Shown: positions 1-8,638 of the stretch, in pieces
Position numbering within the stretch: the stretch's first letter is position 1
How the letters are laid out: the number at the start of each line of letters is the position of its first letter
Source: Paraglomus occultum
Lineage: Eukaryota; Glomeromycota; Glomeromycetes; Paraglomerales; Paraglomeraceae
Length of the DNA stretch: 23,623 bases
Direction of reading: 5' to 3'
NCBI GenBank assembly: GCA_910592205.1
Contig: CAJVPJ010000490.1
Span: 1-23,623, forward strand
Translations under genes and position numbers: made by a program
The notes under the pieces: generated by a model
What the model saw: the letters and a program-made list of their open reading frames with translations, nothing else
Databases searched by the model: none
Told to the model about the DNA's origin: nothing

Positions 1-534
1 GTAATCTCTTTTCGCGACAAACTTTTCCTCAACAAAACTGATTGCCGGAACTCAACTTGTCGCTATATTCAAACCAAACTTTGCCGAATTGCGAGAAGTC
101 TTTCAAGCTCTCTCCTAGCAACGGATTTATGTGAAACGTGCCAACATTTTCGGAACGACTTACAGTATAGTGCTGGTTTCTGTCACGGTAGATCGCTGTA
201 TGGTGAGTAGAGTATGGTGAGCCGAGTACATAACGATCCAGTTTTAATTGTTGGAGGAAAGGACTAACCAGACTCTTTGGTATTTATGAACAACTACAGT
301 AAAAACGGAAGGATGTTGCACATTTTGATGAATATTTGCAAAATGAGAATCGAATCTTTGTCAGAGGACAATCCATTATGCATCAGTGTAATCGATCTTA
401 ACTCGAACTTGGTATGAATTAAACTCATTTATTATGAATTACTGACTGAGAATATATGACCAATAATCTATACACAATTTTTCAGGGAAAAAGGGCTAGC
501 GTAAGACTATTGACAAAAAGTCACGAGATAAAGA
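1..534. other. No gene recognised
   Basis: I see no convincing coding region, RNA gene or element end in this stretch. Short frames are frequently closed by stops. A small imperfect duplication (tatggtgag twice, near 197-225) is the only structure noticed. A pyrimidine-rich AG (ttttttcag, ending near 485) could be a splice acceptor for the small frame that follows, but the 535 frame is closed by a stop at 529-531, so it would not join without another break. Confidence 0.4.
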
Positions 535-858
535 ATGTATGCAACGAACTTGTCAGACGGCGAAACGAAGTTTCTCGGTTTCGCAGATTCGTTCTATCGC
601 CATCAGAACAGATATCCCATAACCGGTGGGTTGAAGGAGAAATTCGACAAAGAACGTGTAACGAAGCAAATTCTTGATACGCTTTTACAAGAAATAAGAT
701 TAAACACGTACCATAAAGTCTCCAGAAGTTCGGAGAATTCTCTTGTCGAAGTAGTGGCCCGCCTAATAGAAATCAGCATGCATTGTTTGCCTCTGGAGCA
801 CGAAGTTGAAATTTTTAGATCTGGTTTTTATCGTTTTAAACGATATTTGTATTTGTAG
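535..858 (+). CDS. Small hypothetical protein, 107 aa
   Basis: An ATG-initiated frame of 107 codons that starts immediately after an in-frame stop. The product is mostly polar and helix-forming, with a Lys/Glu/Arg-rich middle (KEKFDKERVTKQILDTLLQE) and a later aliphatic stretch (LVEVVARLIEI). There is no signal peptide, no membrane segment and no motif that I recognise. It lies upstream of other decayed coding pieces on the same strand and could be a surviving fragment of the same lost gene rather than a working gene. Composition and length in AT-rich DNA argue weakly for real coding. Function unknown. Confidence 0.35.
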   Translation: MYATNLSDGETKFLGFADSFYRHQNRYPITGGLKEKFDKERVTKQILDTLLQEIRLNTYHKVSRSSENSLVEVVARLIEISMHCLPLEHEVEIFRSGFYRFKRYLYL

Positions 859-1040
859 TTGTGGTTGCTTTTTCTGAAATAAGCGACTAGTGCTGTTTGC
901 ATCAATTATCACTGGTCGTTCTGAATACAATGGAAACAATAGAATTTCGTCATGATTACGTCATGATTAAGCCACTGATCAGTGTACGGTACTAGACCAC
1001 ATCGCGCAGCACATCAAACTTGACAAAAAAAAAGAAATGA

Positions 1041-1325
1041 CAACGATCGGGAAAACCGCACAGGGAGAGGGAGTTAAACGATGCCAAGGTGCAGTCGGAG
1101 AAGGCGGGAAAGGCGTTGGAAAAGTTGAGGGAGAAGGTGCTGAATGGAGAAGAACTTACTGCGGCGCAACAACAACTGTTGGCGGATCTCACAGGGAAGA
1201 AGACGAGGCTGGAGGAGAGAGTGGATTACTGGAGGAAGCAAGTTGAACGACAGAGTAAAGCAAGCAAAAGTCGTAAGCTTTACCAACAAAAGGGGGCAAG
1301 GGGGAAAATAAACCAGACATTATGA
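1041..1325 (+). pseudogene. Coiled-coil coding fragment
   Basis: The frame is open from just after a stop at 1038-1040 to a TGA at 1323-1325. The peptide is rich in Lys, Glu, Gln and Leu with a heptad-like pattern (for example LEKLREKVLNGEELTAAQQQ and RLEERVDYWRKQVE), so it would form a coiled coil. No ATG lies in this frame before the coiled coil; the first candidate starts are GTG (1089) or a lost upstream exon. Local GC content is visibly higher than in the neighbouring AT-rich sequence, as expected of former coding DNA. The next coding piece on the same strand begins at 1443, so this is probably the N-terminal part of one decayed gene. Family not identified; multi-copy coiled-coil families (Crinkler-like among them) are one possibility that I cannot confirm. 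Confidence 0.4.
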
Positions 1326-1442
1326 TACGTGGTACTTAGTGGGAGGAATTAGTATATATTGAGAGTGGGAGGTGGAACTGTGATAATAAAAATATTCGTA
1401 GAGATCATAATAAGTTAGTACAACTTTGTATAGACGGGGTGA

Positions 1443-1988
1443 AGAATTTTTAAAATATGCGATAGAGAAGCTCTTGGTGAAAAATATATAGGGTTTGGTG
1501 TTAATATTGCGGGTAATCATATTGAAATATCTGGGCTGATACGTCAAGACAATATCAAATACTATCTTCCGGTTTCGAAAGCCAAAATACCTTTCGAGGA
1601 AGAATCAGCCAAAGAAGTGGAAGAACTTATCCATGCTCTATTGACTCTACGGGTAAATATTTTTATTTACACAAAGTTAATCTTACGTCTACCTGATACT
1701 AACTACGTACTGTTTGTATTTTTCAGAATGGCATTATTGTGAATGGACAATGTATTTTCAATAAGATCTAGAATGGATAATGGAGGAAATGTTACGGACG
1801 ATGAATTGGCCGCAGCAAATTATGTGATAAAATCTTACTCCGTGGTCCGCAGTCCGCAGTCCGCAGCCTGGAGTAGTAACACTAGAAATTTCATTGCCGA
1901 TTTAGATACAATTAGTCGCAATGAAAAGGACCCAATTTTGGTAATAATTTATGACGCAAAATTAGTGTTTGGCGCGTTATATAAGTGA
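1443..1988 (+). pseudogene. Decayed two-exon gene fragment with intact intron
   Basis: A frame reading KYIGFGVNIAG, YYLPVSKAKIPFEEE and ELIHALLTLR runs from 1443 to 1652 and stops at a clean 74-bp intron (1653-1726; donor GTAAAT, branch-like CTAAC at about 1699, acceptor TTTTCAG). The acceptor continues in frame for only 14 codons (NGIIVN...) before a TAG. The rest of the protein continues in another frame from 1743 to 1985 (ELAAANYVIKS, NFIADLDTISRNEKDPI, DAKLVFGALYK). The gene is therefore broken by at least one frame change after the intron. Three tandem copies of the 8-bp unit gtccgcag lie at about 1845-1867 inside the second frame, another likely slippage site. Upstream of 1443 the frame is closed. 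I do not recognise the family. Confidence 0.45.
1653..1726 (+). other. Spliceosomal intron in decayed gene
   Basis: A GT-AG interval of 74 bp with GTAAAT donor, a CTAAC branch-point-like motif about 25 bp before the acceptor, and a T-rich TTTTCAG end. It separates two coding frames that join in phase (LLTLR|NGIIVN). It is good evidence that the surrounding decayed gene was a eukaryotic nuclear gene rather than bacterial DNA. Confidence 0.5.
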
Positions 1989-2563
1989 CCATTATCCCAT
2001 CGTCTAGCTCTCATGTTGACATATGAATGTTGAATGTTGAGATGTTGTTCTGGTATTATTGTTATACTTATATTCCACGGAATTGTTTTTATCCACGAAA
2101 TAAATAACAAAATTTTAATTTCCTTTTCAAATTACTTTCTTTCTATCAGTTGATCGTCGAATTTATCGTATACTTGTTGCCTACAGTATTTCGAGACTAT
2201 TGTGGTGATAAGATTGAGTAGTGGGTGAAAAACTAGCGAAAGTTTGTCCGTTCAGTTAGTAAAGCAATTGCTTGAAAGCGTACAGTAATTGGATATTATT
2301 TGGCGAACGACAATTATTTATTTTATTCGTTTAATTAGTTATTAAGGTAGAAGTGACGTAAATTGACTAGTCAAAACACCAAATCGAAGTATTGCCCTGT
2401 TTATTAATATTAAAGGAAAGTTCCCCTTCGATTCTATAGATAGTATAATTGTTAATATTATTCGTATAGATTCCCTTATTTGGATACGAACGTTGGATTA
2501 CGTTACGTATAGGGATTAGGAAGCGCGCATAATTAATTAATAAGGAACGTCACTATAGCTTAG
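1989..2563. other. AT-rich gap, no gene recognised
   Basis: Strongly AT-rich with many stops on all frames. No gene, RNA or clear terminal repeat was found. Several short A/T palindromes (for example attaattaat near 2531-2542) are common in such sequence and are not informative. Confidence 0.4.
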
Positions 2564-2827
2564 CATTCAGTCTTAGTTGATACTGTCGCTGAAGTAAGGG
2601 CAGCGGTAGCTGAGCTAATTGAGTCAGATCCCCCTGTCGGCCGAACCGCCTACAGTTCGCTCTCCCACAAATCTCCCTAATTAAATACGCCGACCGTAAC
2701 AGTACTAACCCCTCCTCCTTTGGATTACAAAAGGCAAGAGTATCTTTACAAAAATATTCGCCCTTTTGTCAGAGATGAGTTTAAAGACATTATTTGTCCA
2801 ATGCCAGTGCAAAGTTTTATTAAATAA
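2564..2827 (+). pseudogene. Decayed coding stretch, family unknown
   Basis: One frame is open from after a TAG (2561-2563) to a TAA at 2825-2827, interrupted by a single TAA at 2678-2680. The first part reads VDTVAEVRAAVAELIESDPP, the second LDYKRQEYLYKNIRPFVRDE. Two properly composed coding stretches in one register separated by one stop suggest a gene with a single nonsense change. The DNA at 2706-2790 also resembles three later stretches (near 4446, 5117 and 5264), where the equivalent frame is offset, so the true register near 2725 is uncertain. It ends 44 bp before the UGA-rich HIT pseudogene. No family recognised. Confidence 0.35.
2706..2790 (+). repeat. Diverged repeat copy 1
   Basis: First of four related stretches. 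The conserved core resembles CCTCnTTTGnATTACAnAG followed by GAGTATCTTT and an A/T-rich tail. The other copies are near 4446-4520 (closest), 5117-5175 and 5264-5335 (weaker). All lie on the + strand, upstream of or flanking the HIT pseudogene and before the carnitine acetyltransferase gene. Copies 1 and 2 bracket the UGA-rich segment. Confidence 0.45.
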
Positions 2828-2871
2828 TAAATTATGGTTATTCAAGATTTGTTGCAGCATAAAAATATATT

Positions 2872-3950
2872 ATGGAAGAAAAAAAATGCATGGCTTGTAT
2901 CAAGCAATGCTTCCCTAATGAAAAAGGTCAGCTTACAAGTTTAATTTTTGATCATGGAACTGTGCTTGCTTCAGTCAATCCGCGCCCTAACTCTAAAGCT
3001 CACACAGTAATAGTCACTAAAAGACATGTTGATGATCTAAGAAATCTTACAGAGCAAGAATGAGCAGATATTTTACCATGTTTGAAAGATTTTAAAGTAT
3101 TAGAAAAATTAATCAAGTTTATCATCCAATAGGCTATCGATTAAATATTCCTGTTGGCAAATTAGCAGGCCAAAACATGCCACAGCATTTTTATATGCGA
3201 GTAGTACCAAAATACTCAGTTAAAGGTAAAGGAAGCACAGGAACTAGAGAACATTACAAATCAGCTACCCCTGAACAAAAAAAAGAAATTAATGAAGCTC
3301 TTTCTCCAAATAAAGATGGTATTGTTATTGAAAAGAGTAAAGTAATTGCTAAACTACTACTACATAATGATAAATTTCCTGGTTATGTAACTATTCTTAC
3401 AAAAGAACATTTATCTCCTAATGTCAACAAAATTGACCAAGAAACTTGAGCCCAAATTGGAGAAGTTATCAGGGACTGATGAAAAAATATGAAACTAAAA
3501 TAAACTGCCATAATTTTTTTATTGGTTGTAATTTGGGACAAGCAGGCAAACTTGTAGAACAAGAAAAGGGAGAAACTTCATCAAGCAAAAAACGTGACTT
3601 ATGTTTTACTTTCTTTCCTAAATACAAAATGGAAAGGTGATGGATGCCTGATGAAGGCAGACCTGTTTGAAACAATCAACCAGTAGGTACTATGGAAAAT
3701 GAAGGAATTGCAGAAAAACTGAATGACCCTAAAGAATATGCCAAAGTTTGGGGTAAACAGGATAAAAATCAAGAAATAATCAAACTATCAAAAGAATTGA
3801 CTGAAATTAAACAATTAGAAGAAGAAAAAGAAAAAAAGCTCAAACAAAATATCTCCATTATGATTAATTCCAGCAATGCTTATAGCATCAGGGGTTACTA
3901 TTACAGCCCTAGTATTTTGGTTGCTAAGAAGAAAAAAAGCTCACCAATAA
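2872..3950 (+). pseudogene. Mollicute-type tandem HIT-like membrane protein, UGA read as Trp, broken
   Basis: Read with UGA as Trp (genetic code 4), this region encodes one long protein in three successive frames. Frame one (2872-about 3110) begins with a CxxC (CMACIKQC) and continues into a HIT-fold core (SVNPRPNSKAHTVIVTKRHV). Frame two (about 3117-3480) carries PVGKLAGQNMPQHFYMRVVP, matching the HIT signature region (GQ, then H-x-H-x-H, then P), but the second and third histidines are Tyr and Arg. A second HIT-like repeat follows (FPGYVTILTKEHLSPNVNKI). Frame three (about 3485-3868) has IGCNLGQAGKLVEQ and FTFFPKYKMER, then a Lys/Glu-rich coiled stretch. A last frame change near 3870 yields a membrane segment (MLIASGVTITALVF, then RRKK) and a TAA at 3948-3950. 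UGA codons in register: 3061, 3447, 3477, 3638, 3668. In HIT enzymes the middle histidine is the nucleotidyl-transfer nucleophile, so the ancestral protein was probably already non-catalytic. The frame changes show that it cannot be expressed here. The best explanation is a decayed insertion from a Mycoplasma-like endobacterium. Confidence 0.7.
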
Positions 3951-4395
3951 TCAATGTTTTTTATATAGAGGTAATCCTATATTAATCATGTTATGGTTTA
4001 TATTTATCACATTCTGGTATGATAAAGTGAGCATTAAAATAACAAGTCTATGAGCACCATTATTACTTTTCAAACATCATCAGTCATACTGATCAATTTT
4101 ACAGCCACATCATAATCAGCCTCTCATTTATATCACATAGTCAAATGTTCACTTTGTCTGGTTTTGTTGCAGTCTGCCCCAAGTGCTTATTTGGTGTTCA
4201 AAATAAAAAAACAGATTAATTATGTTCTTGATGAAAATAAAATAGTAGGTAAAAGTTCTAGTAGCACGCTGTCAATGGGATTAAGAGATTAATAAAGGTA
4301 AAAATTCTCGTAATGCCATGATTTAATCTTCATTTGCGCATTCGTGGTTATTATTATTATGAAGCTATAAAATTAAATTTAGCAGTTTCAGACTA
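3951..4395 (+). pseudogene. Further UGA-containing open stretches, possible mollicute gene relics
   Basis: Directly after the HIT pseudogene a frame is open from 3943 to a TAG near 4137 if UGA is Trp (MLWFIFITFWYDKVSIKITS, then W, APLLLFKHHQSY, then W). A second frame from about 4119 reads YLVFKIKKQINYVLDENKIV and GKSSSSTLSMGLRD to a TAA near 4290. A third from about 4264 reads KVKILVMP, then UGA, then FNLHLRIRGYYYYEAIKLNL to a TAA at 4394-4396. The partly overlapping frames look like pieces of one or two decayed genes. The UGA positions suit code 4, but AT-rich DNA throws up such frames easily. No family recognised. Confidence 0.3.
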
Positions 4396-4396
4396 A

Positions 4397-4555
4397 TTAA
4401 AAAAATTGTCAAAGTTTAGCTGGGTGCTAATAGACAATCCTGGCAATAACACTCCTCTTTTGAATTACAGAGACGAGAGTATCTTTGTCAAAATTCGTGC
4501 ATTACTATTATCAGAAATAATCCTCTACATTATTCAATACTTATTAATTTCTTAA
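4397..4555 (+). pseudogene. Coding relic related to the 2706 stretch
   Basis: The frame is open from just after the TAA at 4394-4396 to a TAA at 4553-4555, reading LSKFSWVLIDNPGNN, TPLLNYRDESIFVKIRALLL and SEIILYII. The DNA from 4446 to about 4520 aligns with 2706-2790 (shared cores gagtatcttt and tcctc-tttg-attaca), and the peptide SIF-KI-ALL-SE can be read in both places if the 2706 copy is shifted by one base. Both copies have the same orientation. Family unknown. Confidence 0.35.
4446..4520 (+). repeat. Diverged repeat copy 2
   Basis: Aligns with 2706-2790 over about 75 bp with scattered substitutions and small indels. It shares gagagtatctttg and the tcctctttt-gaattacag lead. It sits just past the last UGA-containing frame, so copies 1 and 2 flank the mollicute-like segment as direct repeats about 1.7 kb apart. 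Confidence 0.45.
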
Positions 4556-5490
4556 AATTAAGTTTTTGTCTAATTTTTAACTACTATTGCTAGCTTTCCG
4601 CTTTTATTTTTTAAAATTAACCAAATAAAAAATAATTATATTATAATTATGGAATTTAATGAGGGTTTTGGTTATTTCATCGATTTTGGCTTGGGTTTGC
4701 ACTTTTTGGTTCGTGTCCTGTTTTTAAAAATTTCGTATAGGAGGAAATAATAAATCCAACCAACATGAAACCTTTCGAATATAGAGCTTATTGTTTCCTT
4801 TGTTTTAAATACTTGTAGGTTGGTGAAATAACCTTCTACTAATTGAATGAAAAAACTGTCTGCAAAAAATTGAACCAGTTACTCAGGTAAATGACCCTTT
4901 CATTGATAGGTTGTCCACTCAGCTAGTATTGTTGAAATTAACGAGATTACGAATATATCGATTATATTATTAATAGCATTATATCATTTATTAACCGTGC
5001 GATTGTGCGAAAAGTATCAGCCATAGAACGCCAGTTAAAGTGTCTAAATATAATCGCCTGATCCTGAATATAACTAACTATATAATTGAAGACCGCGAAG
5101 GCGAAACTAGAATAAAGTCAACCCCTCTTTGTAATCACAACAAGGCGCATAACGTTTTATACGCATATTACTAATTAAGACTCTTATTGAAGATTTTAAC
5201 TGGCTGCAGGGGTAATACAAAAATCACAAAACGTAAAAAGATTTTCAACTATCATTTTCGAGATTTGCCTGCTCTTTTGAAATCACAAAGAGTGTTATGG
5301 TTTTTAGAATTAGATCTCTTCGCTCCTTAGGTAGTAGTAGTAATATTAACGTCGGCTTATTACGGAAACATCAAGTGTGTATTATTTGAGCATTTAATTG
5401 CAAGACTGATTACTTTTTGTCGCCAGTGCCTTATGCTCGTTACCGTGTTCTCATTCGTTTCTTCAATGTTCTACCAAGTACGTTTCAAAC
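4556..5490. other. Intergenic and promoter region of carnitine acetyltransferase
   Basis: AT-rich, with no gene recognised apart from the weak repeat copies described separately. The last 100 bp form the upstream leader of the carnitine acetyltransferase gene. No convincing TATA box or named regulatory site was identified. Confidence 0.4.
5117..5335 (+). repeat. Diverged repeat copies 3 and 4
   Basis: Two weaker relatives: near 5117 (aacccctctttgtaatcac, then aaggcgcat) and near 5264 (ctgctcttttgaaatcacaa, then agtgttatgg). They keep the CTC-TTTTG-AATTACA lead but diverge after it. Direct orientation, about 150 bp apart. They could be chance similarity in AT-rich DNA; alignment scoring would decide. 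Confidence 0.25.
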
Positions 5491-5639
5491 ATGGCGTCTT
5501 TTTCAGCTTCCGCTGCCAAACGCACACCTTATCCAGTCGACACGTCTGTGGGCCCCATGCTACGCTATCAGAAATCTCTTCCCCGGCTTCCCGTCCCTCC
5601 ACTTTCGCCGACTCTCGACAAATATTTGCAATCCATTAA
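5433..5639 (+). promoter_or_regulatory. Overlapping upstream ORF before carnitine acetyltransferase
   Basis: An ATG at 5433, out of frame with the main start at 5491, opens a 68-codon frame that runs through and past the main start and stops at 5637-5639. If the transcript begins before 5433, ribosomes must leak past this ATG (context ttATGc, poor at +4) to reach 5491 (context aacATGg, good). It could therefore lower or condition translation. The transcript start is unknown, so this may simply lie upstream of the mRNA. Confidence 0.3.
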
Positions 5640-8110
5640 ACCACTATGTACGCCAGAAGAATATGCAAAAACCGAAGCAGTAGTGAACGACTTTCGCAAA
5701 CCAGGCGGTATGGGCGAGGTGCTTCACAAGAGATTACTAGACAAGGCTAACACTCCTGGAGTAGTAAATTGGTTGGAAGATTGGTGGAATGAAGTGGCAT
5801 ACTTTGGTTACCGTGATCCTGTAGTTGTCTATGTGAGTTATTTTTATTCGTATAAAGACGATCCAAAGCGAAAGGACCCTGCTAAGAGAGCGGCTGCTAT
5901 TGCTACGGCTGCAATGGAGTTTAGAAAGCTGGTTAACACGTGAGTATTGATAGGTTGATGTATCAATGCGCGTGAAACATGATCCGTACGGCCTTTAATC
6001 CTCAATGTGTTATACTATAACTTTTCTTCCCCCAAAATCTAGCCAACAACTAGAACCAGAATACGCCAAAAACCTTCCTCTCTGTATGGACAGCTACAAA
6101 TGGATGTTCAACGCATGCCGATATCCCGCGAAACCTTCCGATTACGAGAAGGCTTTTGATCCGGATAAGAACAACCATATTGTTGTGATCAGGAACAACA
6201 AGTTTTTTATCATTGATCTCGTTGTAGATGGACAGCAGTTGTCTACCGCTGAAATTGAGAGGTGAGAGGTGTAGGATAGATAAGCTTTTTTGTATAGATA
6301 AGGGAAAGGGACAAGATGAACAAAAACACGCGAAAATTTAAGACGACGAAACACTTGCAAATTATTAGCATCATATACGCATAATATGGAAAATGCGTAT
6401 ACAGTAATTTAATAGAATGTCTGTATCACTGTTTCTATTGCTCATCCAACCAGCCAGATCCAAAAGGTCTATACCCAAGCCGGCTACTCTAAAGATCCCC
6501 CAATTGGTGCATTGACGACCGAGAACCGTGATAACTGGACGGATTATCGATCACTGCTTCTTTCTATAGATCCTAAACACGCGGCAAATTTGGAAAAAAT
6601 TGAAAGTTCAGCATTTGCCATATGTTTAGATGATTCGACACCGGTCACGAGAGATGAACTAAGTCACGCGTGCTGGGTAGGAGATGGAAGAAACAGGTTC
6701 TTCGATAAAAGTTTACAATTCATTGTGTTCGATAATGGAAAGGCCGGTTTTAATGGAGAGGTAATGAAATAGGCTGTTGAAGGGAGAAAGCTTTTACAAT
6801 TTAAATCAGGCTAAGGTTAAGCCTGCAAATCTAAATTGTATTCGACTAGTCTGCGCATCCGGTTTCGTTGATTTTGTGTTTTTGGTCATTTAACACTCAA
6901 CGGCTATTTTTTTAAAATTTTTTTGTAAATAGCACTCCTCGATGGACGGCACCCCAACCTGTCGACTAAACGATTACGTCTGCTCTGTCCTCTTTAATGA
7001 CAAAATCTCTCACGGCTCTCCGACAGTTCGCCCAAACCTTCCCACTCCAAGCCAACTTCACTTTACGTTCACGCCCGCTTTAGTTACAGCTATACGTTCT
7101 GCTGAAAGTAATTTCGATAAACTAGTCTCCGAGCACGACCTTCGCGTTTGCTCGTACGAAGAGTATGGGAAGAACACGATTAAGAAATTGAAATTGTCTC
7201 CGGATGCATATGCTCAGATGGTGATACAACTTGCGTATTATAAGATGCATGGGACAGTTAGGGCGACCTATGAAAGCGCTCAGACAAGAAAGTTTCAGCA
7301 TGGAAGGACAGAAGTGTGCCGAACCACATCAGTAGATTCGCTTAAGTGGGTTAAGGCTATGGAGAATCCAGACGTGCCGGTGAGTCGGTAAACGAAATAA
7401 AGTCTGACAGATAATTTAATTGTAAGGGGCTTCAATTGATCAACTATTGTGAAACTCGATCCATCAAATTTTTGCTTAATATAGATCGAAGAAAAGGCAG
7501 CCTTGGGTCGTAAGGCAATTGCGGCACACGTGAAGTATATGTCCGAAGCTGTTGAAGGATTTGGATGTGATCGGCTATTATTTGGTAAGGCAATGTTTCC
7601 CGTAACTGATTAATCACACGACAAAAAAAAACAAAACAAAAAAAAGTAGCATATGAAACACAATCCCGCATTTTGAATTTATCAACTTTACGATGATACA
7701 ATTTCCAAGTGCAGGAAGTGGTTCATGTGTCGTGGAACTAGTATTATTCGATCCGTTTACTTCCGGTTTTATTCATTGATCATTTTATAGGTCTTCGCAT
7801 GTTACTGAAACCCGATGAACCCAAACCATCAATCTTCACGGATCCCACCTACGCTAGGTCTACTCACTGGAACCTTTCTACCTCGCAACTTTCTTCCGAA
7901 TACTTTGTTGGCTATGGATGGGGAGAAGTCGTGCCCGATGGTTACGGAATTGCATACATGATTAATAACAATTGGATGAATTTCAATATCGTGAGTAAAC
8001 ATTTAAAGAACGATCACATGTGGCACTACCTGAGAGAATCGGCGAAAGAAATGAGGGAGGTGTTTGAATATGCATTGGCTAAGGAAGGAAAGGTTGACGC
8101 TAAGCTGTAA
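5491..8110 (+). CDS. Carnitine O-acetyltransferase, peroxisomal signal
   Basis: Transfers acetyl groups between CoA and carnitine so that acetyl units from beta-oxidation can leave peroxisomes and enter mitochondria. Exons: 5491-5939, 6043-6261, 6454-6760, 6933-7379, 7485-7584, 7791-8110. Phases are consistent and give 613 aa, within the usual range for fungal enzymes. Family landmarks: N-terminal LPRLPVPPL; W/Y-rich NWLEDWWNEVAYFGYRDPV; the catalytic His in HSSMDGTPT (about residue 326, first codon of exon 4); RTEV in the CoA region (450-453); STS of the carnitine site (537-539); PDGYGIAYM near the C-terminus. The protein ends in AKL, a canonical PTS1. The start at 5491 is the only ATG in frame after the upstream stop at 5407-5409, so a longer mitochondrial form would need another promoter, splicing or a non-AUG start. 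AATAAA at 8164 is a likely polyadenylation signal. All catalytic features are intact. Confidence 0.95.
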
Positions 8111-8163
8111 TTGTGCTGTTGTTCTTAAATATTTACGGGTTTGGACGTTTTAGTTATAGATTG

Positions 8164-8169
8164 AATAAA
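8164..8169 (+). terminator. Polyadenylation signal, carnitine acetyltransferase
   Basis: Canonical AATAAA 54 bp after the stop codon of the carnitine acetyltransferase gene, in AT-rich sequence. Confidence 0.5.
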
Positions 8170-8320
8170 GCTTATTTATTGATTGATACGTGAAGTAATA
8201 TGTATACGCATGCATGCATTCTTAATATTATAATTAGTCTAGGTTATATGAGTTAAAGTACAATGTATATAAAATTTGTGTTAAACTGTGAGACGTCTAT
8301 TGTAATTGCGCCCATATTGA

Positions 8321-8638
8321 ATACATTCTCGGTTAAAGACAATAGTTTTTTCACCTGGAACACAGAACCAAAATGTCAATGCAAAACGCTTACTATTGCT
8401 ATTACGTGAAGAGACCTTACAGAATCATATGTTAGTGTTGGCAGATCGTTATGCGAAACCCCCTGATCGTCCTCCTTCGACGATTGGTTTAATGCTTCAC
8501 GTAAGCAAGAGGGAGAAGAATGCTGTTCTAACAACACGCTTCTGCGAAGCGATATTGTCTTAAGCGTGTTTGTGTCATACTTCTGATCTGGACAAATATG
8601 GAAACACTTTTGCAGCAAGGGGTGCATTTATTATGTGA
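8321..8638 (+). pseudogene. Unrecognised coding relic
   Basis: One frame runs from after a TGA (8318-8320) to a TGA at 8636-8638 with a single TAA at 8561-8563. It reads RLLLLLREETLQNHMLVLAD, DRPPSTIGLMLHVSKREKN, AVLTTRFCEAILS, then after the stop HTSDLDKYGNTFAARGAFIM. Composition is protein-like, and a C-to-T change (CAA to TAA) would explain the break. A pyrimidine-rich stretch ending in an AG lies near 8362-8370 and could be an acceptor for a lost upstream exon. The opposite strand also has an 83-codon frame (8627-8376), so the strand is not certain. No family recognised. Confidence 0.3.

Noticed and set aside
2581-2652. GC-rich stretch with ggtagctgagct and ggccgaaccgcc, suggestive of a tRNA.
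   Set aside because: No cloverleaf can be drawn; the stretch reads instead as a protein frame.
2872-3950. Series of short standard-code genes (63, 90, 64 and 97 aa).
   Set aside because: They share one HIT-like protein architecture, three ends are TGA codons at Trp-like positions, and the frame changes explain the rest; treating them as separate genes would hide this.
5417-5683. 88-codon frame at the carnitine acetyltransferase start.
   Set aside because: It is a shadow of exon 1 in another frame; the main frame has the family motifs.
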